This document shows, one piece after another, positions 23,338 to 33,069 of a stretch of DNA of 64,000 bases. This stretch comes from Pictodentalium vernedei. Lineage: Eukaryota > Mollusca > Scaphopoda > Dentaliida > Dentaliidae. The stretch is taken from assembly GCA_031216915.1 (NCBI GenBank), contig CM062296.1, positions 147,299,340-147,363,339 on the forward strand, in the 5' to 3' direction. The translations under genes were made by a program, and so were the position numbers. The notes beneath the pieces are model-generated. The model had not been told where the DNA came from and did not search any database. It worked only from the letters and a program-made list of their open reading frames with translations. Within the stretch, counting starts at the first letter, position 1. The number at the start of each line of letters is the position of its first letter.

Positions 23338-24012
23338 ATGGAAGAAAAACAGAGGTTATATCCCGAGGGTTCGAGGTCCCGAGTGCCCCATCGAGGGGAT
23401 GATTACAGGCTTCAGAGAATTAGTGAGATCGAGCAGCTGTTGAAAAATGAGGTAAACATTAGAAAAGGATTGTATAAGAATACAAAAGGGTTTTGAATGC
23501 TTTACAGGCTGTTGATGGCGTATGTCTCAGGCTCGGCGTCGGTTCTACAGCTATCATTCTTGGTCTTTTCGCTACTGGAGTGGGTGCCCTTCTTACTTTA
23601 CCATTGCAGGGTGTAGGTATTGCTACAGGGGCGTTAGGTGTGATTGGGAAGGTAGCAGAGAGGAAGATTAGCGGTAAGATTAAAAAAACATGATGAAATA
23701 AAAGTCTTGGCACAAGCAAAACTTAGTACAATAGCTGTGAAGGTTGCTAGCGCATTCGCGGATGGGTGCATAACAGATAAGGAATTTAGAAACTTCACAA
23801 ATGAACAAAAGCAATATCAAGAAATAAAAAAAGCAATACAAAAGAAGACTTTATCAGCCAAACTGACTGCACCACAAACAAAAAAGAAAACAAATTGTGC
23901 AGGACGCCCTCCAGAATATGTTAAAAAGTGGAAAATCTCAGTAAATTTTACGAAGACGTGTGTATACAAAGTAGCCACAACCGCCATACATGTGGAGAAG
24001 CTTCCAACTTGA
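23338..24012 (+). pseudogene. Hydrophobic two-helix Polinton protein, broken
   Basis: ATG at 23,338. An N-terminal helical region (ISEIEQLLKNEVNIRKG) is followed by a long hydrophobic Gly/Ala/Leu stretch at about 23,540-23,640 ('IILGLFATGVGALLTLPLQG') that could span a membrane twice. A charged tail follows ('KVASAFADGCITDKEF', near 23,740). Two frameshifts, near 23,490 and 23,690, divide it. The layout recurs in Polintons but its function is unknown. It is the last gene I can attribute to Polinton 1. Confidence 0.5.
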
Positions 24013-24540
24013 ATAATACAGAAGTTGAATAGTGTGGGAACTGATGAGGAGGATGTCTTATAGTGATTTGAGGGTCCTTAGTGAGAACTATGTTAGTACC
24101 CTCAATATGTAAAGAGTTAACCAAGCAAAGGTGTTCTCTTATCTGTGTTAAAATGCACTGCTGTTTTCTGTCGATAAGGTTTGTGGACCTTGTACTCAAC
24201 CATGTGGTGATGTGTGTGTCATTTTTTGCCATCGCTATGTTTAAAACAGATAACACTGGCGCATCGGTGGTTATGTAAATATAGGACTTGGCCCATTAGG
24301 AGCTTGCATTCCGACAACTCAGCTAGGTGCTTGTTTTTAGTGGTCATTATGTTAAGGCAATCAAATATTGGGAGTTGTGTGCCTCCTCCCATTGATATTG
24401 CCATCCCTGATGGCAGCATTTTGGATGCAAATTTGACAGCTCATGAGACACGGTACACATATCAATGGGATGAAAAAAGAGCCACAGCTTATTCGATCTT
24501 ATAGAGTATATTACTATGAGATGATGATTGGTGATTTTTA
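24013..24540. other. Unassigned sequence between Polinton 1 and Ngaro flank
   Basis: Short frames exist on both strands, for example 24,214-24,504 plus, containing 'PPPIDIAIPDGSILDANLT'. None resembles a known family. The right end of Polinton 1 should lie here or further on. Confidence 0.4.
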
Positions 24541-24790
24541 TTGAGAATCTTCAATAGGAAGGACCCATGGGGAGCTTTTTCCAAAGAAACCAAAGGCAGA
24601 TTTAAAATCGCTTCTAGGGGGTTATACAAAGAGGTCAAAATTACTTTCAGGCCGAGATCTCCACAAATATTTAGTTCGGAAAATTGCTACAAAGGATCCA
24701 GTCAACCGCCCTACAGTGAGGTAGGCTTATTTGCAAACCTGGAAAGCCTATTGAATAGCCTTAAATCAGGCTACGATTTGCTCAAAGGAC
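24541..24790 (+). pseudogene. Uncharacterised ORF truncated by Ngaro insertion (5' part)
   Basis: An open frame of about 83 residues (DPWGAFSKETKGRFKIASRG ... NSLKSGYDLLKG) runs up to the A1 repeat of the Ngaro element and has no recognised domain. The open frame right of the element (29,422-29,735) could be the other half of the same gene, since the element lies exactly between them. No family assigned. Confidence 0.35.
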
Positions 24791-24976
24791 AAAATTGTTT
24801 CTGTTGTTTGAGGGACGAATTAAACGGAAACTATTTTCTCCGTGGTGTGGTCAGAACATCGACCGTTGTCCATCAAGGGTATCAAGGGAGATAAGTGAGT
24901 GAATATACGGGTACTTTGGTGACGTTTGGTCATCTTGGGGCGATTCGACAACAGCAAGACGACGTTGGAAATTTTT
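24791..24976 (+). repeat. Split direct repeat A1
   Basis: 186 bp from 'aaaattgtttctgttgtttg' to 'gacgttggaaattttt', nearly identical to A2 at 28,891-29,076. It marks the left end of the Ngaro element. Confidence 0.9.
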
Positions 24977-25036
24977 CTCGTCGATCCATTGCTTTACGGA
25001 CATTTTGGCAGCCATCCGTGTCAAATACTCTATGCT

Positions 25037-25720
25037 ATGGCTTCTACTGAAGATATTAATTCCAAGCTTGACTCTATTTTGGCAAAATTTGATAACACCA
25101 AGCGTGATTTGGAGTGTTCTTTAAATTCGAAAATATCTGATCTTCGTCAGGAGTTTCACTCGACTGTTACAGAGGTCAAAAGGCTAAGAACTGATTGTGA
25201 GTATCAGTGGAAACGGGAAGGTAATAAATTACAATATAAATTTAACTCTGATTCCATCGATTCTCTAAAGCAGGCTAAGTGGGCTTTGGCAAATGGTAAA
25301 TTTGATTATACCGTCGAACTTCTCGATCAAGTTGTGGTCTCGTTGGAAAAGCGCAATAAACACATCAAATTGGCTGATTCATCTGACAGTGGTTGGGAAA
25401 CTGTGCGCCAATATGTTACCAACGATCTCGCCGAAAATTCGGAGGATGAGAAGAGGATTGAACGTGCAGAGAACCGTGCAAGTCGTAAAATCAAACAAAG
25501 GCAGTCTAAGTTCAGCAAATCCAAAGTGGTTCCTTCTGCGACAGTCACAAAAGCTTCGTCTAACAACCAGTTTCATTCTGATATCCCTTCTACTTCTACT
25601 GGCTCGTTTCGGAGTCGAGCCAATCGACCAGGATGCTTCACGTGTGGTGCATTTTCACACTGGCGACGGGAATGCCCTTTCAACAGGACCGGAAGTGAAC
25701 AGGTCAAATCTTCTTCATAG
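25037..25720 (+). CDS. Ngaro Gag-like protein with zinc knuckle
   Basis: The ATG at 25,037 follows the A1 repeat and gives about 227 residues. The N-terminal third is a coiled-coil-like charged region (NSKLDSILAKFDNTKRDLE). The middle is Lys/Arg-rich (RASRKIKQRQSKFSKSK). Near the C-terminus is a CCHC zinc knuckle, CFTCGAFSHWRREC (C-x2-C-x4-H-x4-C), near 25,635-25,676, the nucleic-acid-binding signature of retroelement Gag proteins. The frame is intact and ends TAG at 25,718. Pol overlaps it in a +1 frame, so pol expression would need a frameshift or internal start. Confidence 0.85.
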   Translation: MASTEDINSKLDSILAKFDNTKRDLECSLNSKISDLRQEFHSTVTEVKRLRTDCEYQWKREGNKLQYKFNSDSIDSLKQAKWALANGKFDYTVELLDQVVVSLEKRNKHIKLADSSDSGWETVRQYVTNDLAENSEDEKRIERAENRASRKIKQRQSKFSKSKVVPSATVTKASSNNQFHSDIPSTSTGSFRSRANRPGCFTCGAFSHWRRECPFNRTGSEQVKSSS

Positions 25721-25729
25721 TGATACAGT

Positions 25730-27714
25730 TTTTCAAGATGATGACGAATTTTCAGTTAAGTACTTTTATACTGATACATACAGCTCTAATACTGAGAACT
25801 ATGCGTCAATACCTGACTCCTCTTTTCTGACTGATAATTACTTCGAGTATGAACAGGGTGTAGCTGATATTCGGGTCAGAGACCGATTACGGTCAAATTT
25901 ACAATTCTGGCTTGACATTGGTGCAAGTGACTTCACCATCGATACCATCAGAAATGGTTATAAGATCCCCTTTTTTGAAGATCCTTGTAGCTACTTTGCT
26001 CCGAATAATCGTTCGGCTGTTGAAAATTCATCTTTTGTCCAAGAAGCAATTGTCGGTTTATTGCGAAAAGGTTTAATCGATGAATGTTCTGCTCAGCCAT
26101 TTATCGTCAACCCTTTGAGTGTATCGATTCGTAAACATAAGAAACGATTGATTTTAGACATGCGACACACAAACAAATTTATTTACAAACATTCTGTTAA
26201 GTATGACGACTGGAAAACAGCTCTGTTTTTCATCGATAAGGGTGATTTATTGATAAAATTCGATATACATTCGGCATATCACCATATCAGTATCAGGGAG
26301 CAAGACCGGAAGTTTCTGGGTTTCTCTTGGGTGAACAGTAATGGCTTGCGGCATTTTTATCAGTTTAATGTTCTCCCGTTTGGTCTAAAAATAAGTCCTT
26401 TTGTATTCACGAAGGTCACCAGGCAACTGGTTAAACACTGGAGAACAAAAGGCTTCAAGGTACTCATGTTTTTAGATGACGGGCTCATGGCAGCTCGAGG
26501 TAATGCTCAGGATAAAGCCATGTTGATAAAGAATGATTTGTTAGCTAGTGGATTTGTGCCCAAACATGAAAAATGTCAGTGGGAGCCTAAAACAAAAATA
26601 TAATTTTGGGGGTCTTTCATTAATACAGAAATTATGCAATTAGAAATTCCGATAGCAAAAATTTTGAAATTGAAGGCATCCATCGCCGACGTTTTATCTT
26701 ACAAGTTCTGTTGTTCCGTGCGCAAAGTTGCAAGTTGTGTTGGTCAACTAATTTCAATGAAATTAGTGATTGGTCAATTTGTACAGTTAATGACACGTTA
26801 TTTAAGCATAGATATTCTGAATGCTCTCTCTTGGTGCTCCTATATACGCTTATCTGCAGAAAGTATAGAGCAGCTACAGTTTTGGTTGCGTAATATTGAT
26901 CAATTCACTTGCAGACGTCTTGAAACGTCGGTTACGGTGGATAAGGTGGTGTTTTCCGATGCGAGTGATACCGGTTTCGGCGGATATTGTGTGCAGGTAG
27001 CGAATTTGGTGGCTACTGGTCAGTGGTCTGATTTGGAAAAATCCCAGAGTTCCACTTATCGTGAACTCAAGGCTGTGTTTTATGTTTTAAGTAGCTTCAT
27101 ACCACCCTTATCGGCGTGCGCTATTAAATTGTTTACAGACAATCAAAATGTTGATCTTATACTAAATAAAGGGAGTATGAAAAAAGATCTACAGGATATT
27201 GCCATTGATATTTATCACTTGTGTAACTCTCACGGGTTAACATTGTATAGTGCATGGATTCCTCGACATTTAAATGAGAAGTCCGATTTTCTTAGTCGAA
27301 TTGTTGATACAGACGATTGGGGTGTACACGACTGTTTGTTTTCATATTTTCATTCGCGATGGGGTCCATATACGAGGGACTTGTTAGCATCTTTTCGCAC
27401 TGCTAAATTACCAACATTCAATTCTCGATACTGGAATCCAGGATGTAGTGCAGTCGATTCATTCACTAGATTTTGGGGAACAGATGTGCATTGGATTGTA
27501 CCCCCAGTCTCTATGATTGGTAAAGTTTTCAAAAAATTATCAGAAGATCGTGCTCAAGGGACTCTGATTATTCCTTACTGGCATTCGTCCAATTTTTGGC
27601 CTCTCATTTGTCCTAATGGGGTTTGGAATTCCTCCGTGAAGGACTGGATGTATTTACCGACCTTGAAAGAGTATTATATTCCCAGTAGCTCACCTGGGGG
27701 ATTATTCGGTGAAC
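25730..27714 (+). pseudogene. Ngaro Pol: reverse transcriptase and RNase H (one nonsense codon)
   Basis: The frame is open from 25,293, overlapping gag; recognisable Pol begins after the gag stop. RT motifs are 'QPFIVNPLSVSIRKHKKR' (near 26,098), 'IKFDIHSAYHHISI' with catalytic Asp (near 26,256), 'FNVLPFGLKISPF' (near 26,365) and 'FLDDG' (near 26,470), an FxDD-type active site. A TAA at 26,601-26,603 interrupts the same frame, which continues at once. RNase H follows with 'VVFSDASDTGFGGY' (near 26,947), Glu in 'STYRELKAV' (near 27,052), 'LFTDNQNV' (near 27,129) and 'PRHLNEKSDFLSR' (near 27,262). Apart from that nonsense codon the protein looks intact. Confidence 0.85.
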
Positions 27715-27791
27715 GTAATTTGAATTTTGAAATGTTAGCTCTCTTTGTTGATTTTCGATAGCATTCTTTATAAATCCGTTCCTCTTTACAG
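27715..27791 (+). other. Candidate spliceosomal intron between RNase H and tyrosine recombinase
   Basis: The stretch begins GTAATT after 'gaac' and ends in a pyrimidine-rich 'ttcctctttacag' at 27,791. Removing these 77 bp joins the RNase H frame to the recombinase frame in phase, bypassing the TAG at 27,759. Spliceosomal introns have been reported in DIRS-like elements. This is inferred from splice-site sequence and phase only. Confidence 0.5.
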
Positions 27792-28852
27792 GTGTGTTTT
27801 CCTATTTCTACGGGACAGAGATTGACTCCTTGCCACAGAATCTACGATCTCGACTTCCTGGTGTGGTCCCTTTATTGAAAGAATGTAGGGCGGACAGTAC
27901 GCACAACAAATACTTTTCGGACTTTCGGAGATGGCGGAGGTGGGCGTCGCTTCATTCCGTCTCAAATATTATTCCGGCGAAACCACTAGAGTTTTCTATT
28001 TATTTACTGTCGCTGTGTCAGGGATCCGACTCTTGCAGTGCTATCACTACGGCTTTTTATAGCGTTCGTCATTTCCATAAACTTTTTCACCAAGTTAGTC
28101 CGACCGACCACCCTCTAGCTATTAATGTTTTTGAGGGAGCGAAGAGGCGCCTCGCCAAACCTGTTAAAAAGAAATTGCCTATTACCGTCGACCTTTTGCG
28201 TCAGCTCATGGAATTTACAAATAGTAATTTCAATCTTTTCACTCTTCGAACTTTGACAATGTGTCTCATCGCTTTTGCGGGCTTTTTGCGAAATCAAGAA
28301 CTTAGATATTTAAAGCGTCGTGACGTAGTGTTTTCTGCCACTCATGTTTCCATTTTTATCGAAAAGTCAAAAACCGACGTTTTTCGGGACGGTAAGTGGG
28401 TTGTCATTGGGAAAACGGGTACCGATTTGTGTCCAATTGCTGCTTTATCGCGGTATCTCAGTATGTCCGAAATACCAGATGATTCCGAGGAGTTTGTGTT
28501 CCGCGCTTTATCAAACACTAAATCGGGCTTTAAGTTACGAAACAAGAATGATCCTATGTCTTATTCCCGAGTTCGTGAACTTTTTCGAAGTGCGTTTATG
28601 CCATTCGTTTCAAATATCAATGATTTCGGTTTACACAGTCTACGAGCTGGCGGTGCCACTTTTGCTGCACATAACGGAGTTCCCGACCGTTTGTTTAAAA
28701 GGCATGGTCGGTGGAGGAGTGAAACGGCAAAGGATGGCTATATACAGGATACTATTGATGAACGCCTGTCGGTTTCTCTCTCCTTGGGCCTTCGACCGTC
28801 TTTGACTCTTGTTGTATCGCCAGGTAACCTAGTTCTGCGTTGTTGTAACTGA
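27792..28852 (+). CDS. Ngaro tyrosine recombinase
   Basis: An open frame of about 352 residues with no good ATG at its start, which fits expression as a spliced extension of Pol. The N-terminal SAM-like region is 'HNKYFSDFRRWRRWASLHSV' (near 27,903). The catalytic domain has its first Arg in 'FAGFLRNQELRYLKRRDV' (near 28,273), the box II 'LHSLRAGGATF' (H-x-x-R, near 28,632), 'RHGRWRS' (near 28,699) and the nucleophile Tyr in 'AKDGYIQDT' (near 28,727). It would integrate the circular cDNA. The stop at 28,850 lies inside the B1 repeat. The frame is intact. Confidence 0.9.
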
Positions 28853-28893
28853 CTTATGAGTGGGTCGATGTGTTGTCTGGGGCATGGAGAAAA
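28809..28893 (+). repeat. Split direct repeat B1
   Basis: 85 bp from 'ttgttgtatcgccaggtaac' to 'catggagaaaa', matching B2. It abuts A2, sharing the AAAA at the junction, and overlaps the 3' end of the recombinase frame. Confidence 0.9.
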
Positions 28894-29076
28894 ATTGTTT
28901 CTGTTGTTTGAGGGACGAATTAAACGGAAACTATTTTCTCCATGGTATGGTCAGAACATCGACCGTTGTCCATCAAGGGTATCAAGGGAGATAAGTGAGT
29001 GAATATACGGGTACTTTGGTGACGTGTGGTCATCTTGGGGCGATTCGACAACAGCAAGACGACGTTGGCAATTTTT
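28891..29076 (+). repeat. Split direct repeat A2
   Basis: 186 bp, nearly identical to A1 (differences such as 'ccgtggtg' versus 'ccatggta'). It lies directly after B1, as expected for Ngaro. Confidence 0.9.
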
Positions 29077-29336
29077 ATTTAATTTCATTCTACACCTTTG
29101 CAACGCACGTTTTTGCCATTTTTTTTTTTTTTGAGATTCGTTTTATTTTTTCTTGCAGTCTGCATGGCGACACAGTAGCGATGGTCTCTGGAAGAACAGG
29201 TCTCGGCTGACATCTTCGACGTTGGAGGTGCACTTGAAGGAAACTGAATGAACAGTTTTCAGGCTGACGAGCCTTGAGAATACGTACATGTGTGGTGTTC
29301 ATTGTGTATGGTGTATTAAGAGGTGTATATTAAAAG

Positions 29337-29421
29337 TTGTTGTATCGCCAGGTAACCTAGTTCTGCGTTGTTGTAACTGACTTATGAGTGGGTCGATGTG
29401 TTGTCTGGGGCATGGAGAAAA
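29337..29421 (+). repeat. Split direct repeat B2, right end of Ngaro
   Basis: 85 bp matching B1, ending 'catggagaaaa' before the flank 'cttcagtctc'. About 260 bp of unique sequence with a T-run separate it from A2. Confidence 0.9.
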
Positions 29422-29735
29422 CTTCAGTCTCTCTCTTTACCTCTCTGGATTACGAAGAATGGCTCAATGTGGCCTTTGAACTACGCAGCACTGAAAAACT
29501 GACTGGCAAAATATCAGGTACATGGAAAGAATGGCTTGAGGCAAATGCTGGTATTCGAGACATTCATGCCAGAACGTTACGGGAAATTGCAAAATTACTG
29601 GATAAATATCCCCGTTTCAGGACACTGGGCCTTTCTTTTTCAAAAGTTTATCTGTGCAGAAAACAAATTCAGAGCATGTTGATAACAGACAGGTGGTCCA
29701 GTACTGACAGCAGTTTGGTTAGTGTGTCAGTGTAG
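29422..29735 (+). pseudogene. Uncharacterised helical ORF right of Ngaro (3' part of interrupted gene?)
   Basis: The open frame enters from the B2 repeat and continues about 104 residues: 'FTSLDYEEWLNVAFELRST', 'ISGTWKEWLEANAGI', 'HARTLREIAKLLDKYPRF', 'LGLSFSKVYLCRKQIQSML'. It is helical and amphipathic and looks like genuine protein, but I do not recognise a family. Its open frame begins exactly at the element edge. Together with 24,541-24,790 it is probably one gene split by the retrotransposon; whether that gene belongs to Polinton 1 or to another element is unclear. Confidence 0.4.
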
Positions 29736-30814
29736 AGAGACTCATAGTCTACCGTTCCTACTTGAACGCCGTTCAGCAGTGTTATACAAACAAGATACCA
29801 CTCAACCGCGCCGACCAAAAAATGAAAAATAAAAAACGGCTAAAAAGAAAAAAAAATGCTGGCCGGTGGGTTGAGTTTTGCTTACGATCATTGTTATTTA
29901 TGACCAGCCCCTTAGACAAAATGACCACTAATTACAAGCACTCACTTTCGTGTTGGAATAAATGCTCACTAAGTGGGCTGATGTGTGAGGACGTTCCCAC
30001 CGTAGACTGCGGCAGTGGCTTGCGACCTCCGGTTGCGAGTGAAGCTAACACTCACATAGGTCTTCCTGTATGAACGCCGTTGCTATCCTATTGTGTGCCT
30101 TCGATACCATGATCATGTAGGAACGCCTGGTCAAACCAACACACCAATTTTGTTTCTACGCGAACGTCCGCGGCCTATATTGACAATTTATGTACGAATT
30201 CCGCACTTTTAACAAGTCCCTGTCAAGTAAAAAATAGTGGAATCTAAAATAAAAATTTAAGAAATGCAGAGTTAGTGATAGTATTCCATGATAATGTTTT
30301 TTAGGGTTTTTTATGGGGTAATTTTAGGAGTGAACTCGGAGTGAACCTTCTCTGACTGGTCAGGATAGTGGAGATAGGGATGCGGCACTATGCCTCTCTG
30401 GAATGCCAGTCGTTTTTGGGTTGAAATACGGGGATCTGAGGGGGCTGTCCTCGTACCCCCAAGATATATACTACTCTGAAACCAGTATTACCTTCCATGC
30501 TCACTTTAGAGCACACACCCCTGACTATAATTAACGAGTCAAATTTCAACAGCAAAACAGAACTTGTTTACAAACCTAATTAAGCGCTGCTCAAATTCTT
30601 GGTGTTTAATTTTTAATTTATTATATACCCTGACGTATCATTAAAAGAGAATCCAATGAAATGATTCGTGATATGTATACGAAAGATTTCTTCTGAAAGA
30701 TTCTAACTCTGCGGCTTGATGTTTGCATCAACATTTCTTGTTTCTCGGCCATGCTCCCAGCGTGTATGTATCGGCGCCACTGATTGGTTTGCGGAATGTG
30801 ATTGACAAGTGTTT
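29736..30814. other. Intergenic, nothing recognised
   Basis: No supported gene. Near 30,400-30,455 lies an inverted relative of the block at 9970-10,020 ('cagatccccgtatttca' on the opposite strand), a minor dispersed repeat. Confidence 0.5.
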
Positions 30815-31556
30815 TAGCATGATGCTGAATTAATTCAGCATCAAGCTATATTATTTTAGCATGATACTTAATTATTTGAGTATGATGCTGAATTAATTTA
30901 GTATCATGCTGTATTATTTCAGCACGATGTTGAATTAATTCAGCAGGATGCTTAATTATTTGAGTATGATGCTGAATTAATTCAGTAGCATGCTCTATTG
31001 TTTTGCACGATTTCATGAATGCTGCAAAAATAATATAGCATGATACCAAATGAATTTAGCATGCTGCTGAATTACGCAAAGATCATGCACTTTAATTTTG
31101 CATGAGGCTTAATTATTTTAGTATGGTGCTGAATGAATTGAGCATCGTGCTATATTATTTGAGCATGATGCTGAATTAATTTAGTAGCATGCTATATTAT
31201 ATTTCACGATTTTATGAATGCTTCATAAATAATACTGCATGATACCAAATGAATTAAGCATGATGCTGAAATACGAGAGGATCATGCACTTTAATTTAGC
31301 ACGAGGCTTAATTATTTTAGTATGATGCTTAATTAAATTAGTATGATGCTATATTATATTGCACGAGTTCATGAAGGGAGCATATAGCATGATCTCAGAG
31401 ATCATGTTCGCGTACAGGAGGGTCATAATTATTTCATGAATGCTGCATAAATAATTAAGCATGATTCTTAATATTTTGAGTATGATGCTGAATTAATTCA
31501 GGCAATATTAGTTTAGTATCATGCTCTATTATTTTAGCACCATGCTTAATTCACTG
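30815..31556. repeat. Palindromic minisatellite (GCATGATGCTGAATTAATT)
   Basis: About 740 bp of irregular ~30-bp units built from 'agcatgatgctgaattaattcag' variants. Each half unit (TGCTGAATTAATTCAGCA) is itself palindromic, so the array can form many small hairpins. Interspersed 'cacgatttcatgaatgctgca' blocks recur near 31,007, 31,205 and 31,432 and suggest a higher-order unit of about 200 bp. Confidence 0.75.
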
Positions 31557-31656
31557 ATTATGATCCTGTTCGTGCGTCAAAGATTAAACCGTTTTGGAAA
31601 CTTGACGACTGAAACGATTGCAGGTCAGCTTCATTCTACATGCGGCTAATAATTTA

Positions 31657-31812
31657 TTACCTTCCTAACTGAATTCCATCCTCCAATGTTTCTGGTAATT
31701 TTTCATGCAGTGTCTCAGGTAACAAGAATGCCAGTAAACCACCGACGACTGCTAACACTCCATACACTATCATTGGAAAGGCTAATCCAGTGTTTCCTCC
31801 TATCATTCTTCC
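31657..31812 (-). CDS. SLC22-family transporter, C-terminal exon
   Basis: Minus-strand exon preceded by 'ttctttgtctcaaag', with the AG acceptor ending at 31,813. It begins in phase 0 and encodes 51 residues: a membrane segment 'MIVYGVLAVVGGLLAFLLP' followed by 'PETLHEKLPETLEDG', the conserved end of the last transmembrane helix in SLC22 organic ion transporters. It then reads to TAA at 31,657-31,659. The sequence AG|GTAATA overlaps that stop, so a further 3' exon spliced from 31,661 cannot be excluded. Phase and content fit the exon at 40,973-41,154. The frame is undamaged and looks like a functional host gene. Confidence 0.8.
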   Translation of the reverse strand, partial: GRMIGGNTGLAFPMIVYGVLAVVGGLLAFLLPETLHEKLPETLEDGIQLGR

Positions 31813-32775
31813 CTTTGAGACAAAGAAAATAGATATGACTTCAGAATGACCGAAGAATGATGCGAACTGAAGGCTTGGAACTTGTTGTGTAATCTATATT
31901 AATGAATGGCGTTAATATTTTTTAGTATTTAATACGTACAAAACAGTCGCCGTGGACTGTTCGTAATCCACGCGTGGGCAGTGATGTCCAGGCATGCGTT
32001 TACCAGGTAATAAAAATCATCATCAGCAACTTTTTAATTAATGAAGCACTGGATTGAACCCGGTGTTTCATTAAATAAATTTTTGAAGATTATTCCTATA
32101 ATTCGTGTTTGGAATCTAATATTTTTGTGTCTGTGGAAATATTGCCCACCCGTGGGAAGTGACCGGTCCACGGCGGCTGTACTGTAAAGCAACATTACAA
32201 CTATTGGTGGGGAAAATCCAGTTATCTCCAGGTGATGAATAATTGCAGGTTTCTGCTAGTTTGCGAAGTTCAGAAGCATAAACGTCACTTCTTCGATGCT
32301 CTTGTTGACAGGAGCATAGCCAGCATTATATAATAGGTGCGGGGGGGGGGGGGGGGCGCTATGGCCAGTAGGAGGCGCAAACAAGATGTTTGGGAGGCTG
32401 TTGTCTCTGTGTATGTTCGTGTGTGTGTGTGTGTGTGGGGGGGGGGGGGGGGTCCTAGAGTCATTGCGCCAGAACCCACCGGTCAGTATCTTCTCCTCCC
32501 ACTCCCCTAGAGGGAAGTGGGTTAAGAGGGTCATGGTCGCAGGGTCCTATTTTGGATTAAGGCTCCCTAGCCCGAGAGTCTTTTACAGAATTATGTGCTT
32601 TGACAGCGAAATAGAAGTATTTGTAGAGTGTATAGCCCAATACTGGAGGACATTTTAGGGCTTTATGTTATGTTATAGTTGCATTGGGCTAATGTGTTAT
32701 TTTCTTGCATGTGTGTGTGTGTGTGTGTGTGTGGGAGGGGGGGGGGGAGGGTATTTTTAAAACGGTATCAAGTTT

Positions 32776-32845
32776 CTAATATCTGTCCTACTAAGGTGTC
32801 GTCAAGTCAAGCAACGCACATAACTCCTACCACTGGCGGGGAAAG

Positions 32846-32909
<64 letters not shown>

Positions 32910-32989
32910 TCTAATATCTGTCCTACTAAGGTGTCGTCAAGTCAAGCAACGCACATAATTCCTACCACTGGCGGGGAAAGATTCTGTAT

Positions 32990-33064
<75 letters not shown>

Positions 33065-33069
33065 TCTAT
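32776..33069. repeat. Duplicated 74-bp block with (ATTT)n tracts
   Basis: A block 'ctaatatctgtcctactaag ... ggcggggaaagatt' occurs at about 32,776-32,848 and again at 32,911-32,983, each followed by a long (ATTT)n run. The copies differ by about one base. The whole reads in frame as repeated Tyr-Leu-Phe-Ile, which is not a real protein. Confidence 0.8.

Larger units (their letters stand above)
11475..24012 (+). mobile_element. Polinton/Maverick element 1 (decayed)
   Basis: The span covers the recognised genes. All are on the plus strand: protein-primed DNA polymerase B, packaging ATPase, minor and major capsid proteins, adenain-like protease, zinc ribbon, PLA2-like protein, retroviral-type integrase and fibre. 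This set defines Polintons (Mavericks), large self-synthesising, virus-like DNA transposons. Most genes carry several stops or frameshifts and two MITEs interrupt it, so it is inactive. I could not identify the terminal inverted repeats or the 6-bp target duplication, so the true ends are unknown. Confidence 0.9.
24791..29421 (+). mobile_element. Ngaro-type tyrosine-recombinase retrotransposon (near complete)
   Basis: A 4.6-kb element with gag, RT-RNase H and tyrosine recombinase, bounded by split direct repeats in the order A1 (24,791-24,976) - body - B1 (28,809-28,893) - A2 (28,891-29,076) - B2 (29,337-29,421). This A1...B1-A2...B2 arrangement is characteristic of Ngaro/PAT-like members of the DIRS order, which integrate through a circular intermediate without target duplication. 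A1 and A2 differ at only about four positions in 186 bp, so the insertion is fairly young. One nonsense codon interrupts pol. Confidence 0.9.

Noticed and set aside
30815..31556. CRISPR-like spaced repeats
   Set aside because: Units are palindromic, contiguous and variable, without unique spacers of constant length, in a eukaryotic setting.
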